The translations under genes were made by a program, and so were the position numbers. Under the pieces are notes generated by a model, which saw nothing but the letters and a program-made list of their open reading frames with translations, searched no databases and was not told the DNA's origin. Source: Leeuwenhoekiella polynyae (lineage in GTDB: Bacteria; Bacteroidota; Bacteroidia; Flavobacteriales; Flavobacteriaceae). From it: 54,730 bases of DNA. Positions 52,596-54,730 of this stretch are shown one piece after another (position 1 is the first letter of the stretch; every line of letters begins with the position of its first letter). Where the stretch lies: contig NZ_QOVK01000024.1 in the NCBI RefSeq assembly GCF_004104075.1, forward strand, positions 1 to 54,730, given 5' to 3'.

Positions 52596-54125
52596 ATGAA
52601 AACGAATAGCACTATATATACAAAAAAGAGAAAACCGAATATTAGAAACCTGATGAATAAAGCTGCTTTCTTCCTAATAAGCATACTGGTTTTAGCAAGC
52701 TGTAAAGTGGGTGAAAAATATGAGCGCCCTCATTTTGAAGAGGTTTCTGAAGCGTTTTATGTAAAAGATTCTATTTTAAATGATTCTCTCGCTGAAGCTT
52801 CAGTAATTAGAGACAGTTTGTTGATGTCTAGTATTCCGTGGAGTGATTTTATAGAAGACAGCACGCTTGTAGCGCTTATAGATACTGCTTTAGTAAACAA
52901 TATAGATTTACAGAAAGCAATGCGTAATATGGATATAGGTTTAGAATATTTAGCGCAATCTAAAGCTAACTTTCTACCTTCTGTAAATGCAACTCCGGCA
53001 GGTTTTGGAAGAGAATATTATTCTGAAAACTTTAATAATTATGGTTCTAACCGGGCGAGAAGAAACCACGGCGAGAATGTGCCAACGAGCTTGTATACAG
53101 AACGACTAGAATATACTTCTGCACTTCAGGCGAATTGGGAAGTAGATATTTGGGGAAAACTGAGATGGCAAAAAGAAGCTGCCCGAGCAGACTTTATGAA
53201 AAGTCAGGAATTTAAAAAACTGATACAAACTGAGCTTATTGCAGAAGTTGCTTCAACATATTATAATCTGGTGATGTTGAAGTCTCAAGTTGAAGTTGCA
53301 CAGAAAAACTATGCGTTGAATGATAGTACCTTCAATATCGTAAAGCTACAGTATGACGCCGGTGAGACGACCTCTTTGGCACTTCAACAGACTAAATCGC
53401 AACAACTAAAGGCAAAGTCTTTGATTCCACAACTTGAGCGTCAATACACCGTACAAGAAAATAAACTCAATCGCTTATTGGGGAGATCGCCCAGACCTAT
53501 TGCGTTAAATGTTGATTTTGATGAAATTGAATTTCAGAAAAGATACAAAACGGGTATTCCGTTAGAGCTTATAAAAAACAGACCTGATGTTGCAATGGCA
53601 GAATATGAACTCATCTCAAAAAATGCCAGAACCGGTGTTGCTGAAGCATTAAAATATCCTTCGCTCTCTATTGGTGCCGGACTCGGTTTGAATTCAATGG
53701 ACCTGAGCAATTTTCTGGATCCCGTGAGCTCGGCTTTTGCATTGCTTAACGGTTCTATTTTTCAGCCTATTTTTAATAATAGAAAGCTGAAAACCAATTA
53801 TCGGGTAGCTTTAACCGAACGTGAAATTGCACAATTAGAGTTTAAAGATAATTTGATTGGCGCGGTTGAAGATGTATCTAACTCCTTAACCCGAATTAAT
53901 AAATTGAAGGAAGAATATAAGATCGCTCAGGAGCGTATTGAAGTAACTCAAAAAGGATTGAAAGATGCAGCGCTACTTTTTAGAGGGGGGTTTGCAAATT
54001 ATCTTGAAGTTATTACTGCGCAGAGTGATGCTTTAGAAAGCGAACTCAATGAAATCAATACTAAAAAACAGATTCTCATTGCAAATATAGAATTGTACCG
54101 AAGCCTGGGTGGTGGCTGGAAATAA
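52596..54125 (+). CDS. TolC-like outer-membrane efflux lipoprotein (NodT family)
   Basis: 509 residues from the ATG at 52596, 10 bases after the permease stop. An ATG at 52653 would give a compact lipoprotein signal (MNKAAFFLISILVLASC) and is an alternative. The frame upstream to 52554 overlaps the permease and is not conserved. Two OEP repeats are seen, with LQANWEVDIWGKLRWQKEAA and FQPIFNNRKLKTNYRVAL. The trimer makes the outer-membrane channel of the pump. Confidence 0.92.
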   Translation: MKTNSTIYTKKRKPNIRNLMNKAAFFLISILVLASCKVGEKYERPHFEEVSEAFYVKDSILNDSLAEASVIRDSLLMSSIPWSDFIEDSTLVALIDTALVNNIDLQKAMRNMDIGLEYLAQSKANFLPSVNATPAGFGREYYSENFNNYGSNRARRNHGENVPTSLYTERLEYTSALQANWEVDIWGKLRWQKEAARADFMKSQEFKKLIQTELIAEVASTYYNLVMLKSQVEVAQKNYALNDSTFNIVKLQYDAGETTSLALQQTKSQQLKAKSLIPQLERQYTVQENKLNRLLGRSPRPIALNVDFDEIEFQKRYKTGIPLELIKNRPDVAMAEYELISKNARTGVAEALKYPSLSIGAGLGLNSMDLSNFLDPVSSAFALLNGSIFQPIFNNRKLKTNYRVALTEREIAQLEFKDNLIGAVEDVSNSLTRINKLKEEYKIAQERIEVTQKGLKDAALLFRGGFANYLEVITAQSDALESELNEINTKKQILIANIELYRSLGGGWK

Positions 54126-54236
54126 ATAAACTACTTCAGAACAAGCCCGCGTAGCATTAAATTGAACAATACATATTTATAATGAGACACGTCTCGGAGT
54201 ATTTAAATCTCAAGTATCGAGTAATTCTCACATATA

Positions 54237-54272
54237 AAAAAGCCCTTACAAAATGTTCTGTAAGGGCTTTTT
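54237..54272. terminator. Bidirectional terminator, RND operon / NUDIX gene
   Basis: A 14-bp stem AAAAAGCCCTTACA / TGTAAGGGCTTTTT (54237-54250 with 54259-54272) with an 8-base loop, between convergent genes. Confidence 0.9.
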
Positions 54273-54291
54273 ATGTATTAAGTTTTGAATC

Positions 54292-54730
54292 TTAAAACTC
54301 AAAATTAAATCCTTTTTCCAGGAGTTGCTGATAGGTTTCCGGGTTGAACTGATAGAGTTTAGCGGCTCTGTGCGAAACATCTTTTTCTTTTTCGTTCAGC
54401 GGGGTCAATAGATTCATCTTTAAGATCTTGCGTCTAAAGTTGGGTTTATCCATTTCTTTCCCAAGGATTTCTTCATAGAGATGCATCAGTTGTAACAGCG
54501 TGAATTTTTGCGGAAGCAGGTTAAACCCTATGGGTTCCTGCTTGATTCTTCTGCGTAAGCGTTTAAGACCAATTTCTAAGATCTGGGCGTGATCATAGAT
54601 CAAGTCCTTTACCTTTGAAACTTTAAACCAGGCTACTTCAGCTGCTGTTGCCCCGGCTTTAAGGTCATAGTCCTCTTCTTTAATCAGCGCATAATATCCT
54701 ATTGTAATTACCCGCGACAAAGGAAAACGA
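54292..54730 (-). CDS. NUDIX/NrtR-like protein, partial (N-terminus beyond the right edge)
   Basis: Only the last ~146 residues are in the window; the frame runs open through the edge (...FPLSRVITIGYYALI), so a TTG at 54720 should not be taken as the start. The visible part is the end of a NUDIX domain (SRVITIGYYALIKEEDYDLK) followed by a winged-helix region (FTLLQLMHLYEEILGKEMDK, then NFRRKILKMNLLTPL). This fits NrtR-type regulators, which bind ADP-ribose-like ligands and control NAD or sugar genes. The NUDIX box itself lies outside, so enzyme activity cannot be judged. Confidence 0.8.
   Translation of the reverse strand, partial: RFPLSRVITIGYYALIKEEDYDLKAGATAAEVAWFKVSKVKDLIYDHAQILEIGLKRLRRRIKQEPIGFNLLPQKFTLLQLMHLYEEILGKEMDKPNFRRKILKMNLLTPLNEKEKDVSHRAAKLYQFNPETYQQLLEKGFNFEF

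Noticed and set aside
1-54730. Search for CRISPR arrays, insertion sequences with intact transposases, and rRNA genes.
   Set aside because: No regularly spaced repeats, no intact transposase or integrase frame and no rRNA-like conserved stretches were seen.

Overview
The window looks like chromosomal DNA of a member of the Flavobacteriaceae (Bacteroidota), probably marine. The signs are AT-rich intergenic DNA, a SusC/SusD outer-membrane pair, many families typical of this phylum (DUF4290, DUF2911, DUF4870, head-GIN/PspC, DUF5690, DUF6428), weak or absent Shine-Dalgarno sites, and promoters of the Bacteroidota form TTG-N19-TAnnTTTG (seen at 118-147 minus, 27198-27227 plus and 29624-29653 plus). 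The species cannot be named from this evidence alone.

Layout. 1-7.5 kb: a DUF2141 exported protein, OxyR with both redox cysteines, a small conserved protein, an AIM24-family protein, a DUF4442 hotdog protein, and a PadR / PspC / head-GIN envelope-response operon. 7.5-14.6 kb: a UbiA-type prenyltransferase and a Maf pyrophosphatase, then an operon of an exported PIG-L deacetylase, a previously missed 36-residue membrane protein, a sodium:solute symporter and a Gfo/Idh/MocA oxidoreductase. 14.6-20.3 kb: a DUF2911 protein, an SRPBCC-SDR-photolyase operon (the SDR lacks the catalytic Tyr), a small lipoprotein, and a membrane protein / ABC ATPase / methyltransferase operon. 20.5-29.6 kb: mostly housekeeping genes: a 5'(3')-deoxynucleotidase, murA with Asp in place of the fosfomycin-reactive Cys, DUF4290, DUF493, a NadR-like ATPase, recQ, fmt, HU, YqgE, a class IV aminotransferase and a START-like protein. 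A tRNA-Met(CAU) gene follows at 29715.

30.5-44.8 kb holds the most notable system. It has SusC and SusD, a lipoprotein phosphodiesterase with CHB_HEX-like and PA14-like modules, a PLP enzyme resembling (R)-1-hydroxy-2-aminoethylphosphonate ammonia-lyase (PbfA), a purple-acid-phosphatase-like enzyme, a second alkaline-phosphatase-superfamily enzyme, a DUF5690 MFS transporter, a TIGR03364-type FAD oxidoreductase, a phosphonatase-like HAD hydrolase (TIGR03351 type) and a convergent XRE-cupin regulator. I read it as a phosphonate utilisation locus built like a polysaccharide utilisation locus. The SusC/SusD pair would take up a phosphonate-bearing ligand, exported esterases would free aminoethylphosphonates, DUF5690 would import them, and the FAD enzyme and PbfA-like lyase would both feed phosphonoacetaldehyde to the HAD hydrolase, giving acetaldehyde and phosphate. 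On the left it is flanked by the tRNA gene, a REP-like hairpin and an excisionase-like fragment, and on the right by about 0.8 kb of decayed coding fragments. This fits an acquired island but does not prove it.

45.6-54.7 kb: an orphan LuxR-type HTH protein; a gene-poor stretch with a large imperfect palindrome; a compact arsenic operon (arsR, DUF6428, thioredoxin-type arsenate reductase) with two near-identical operator-like elements and no efflux pump; a complete RND tripartite efflux operon preceded by a terminator-like leader; and the C-terminal part of a NUDIX/NrtR-like protein that runs off the right edge.
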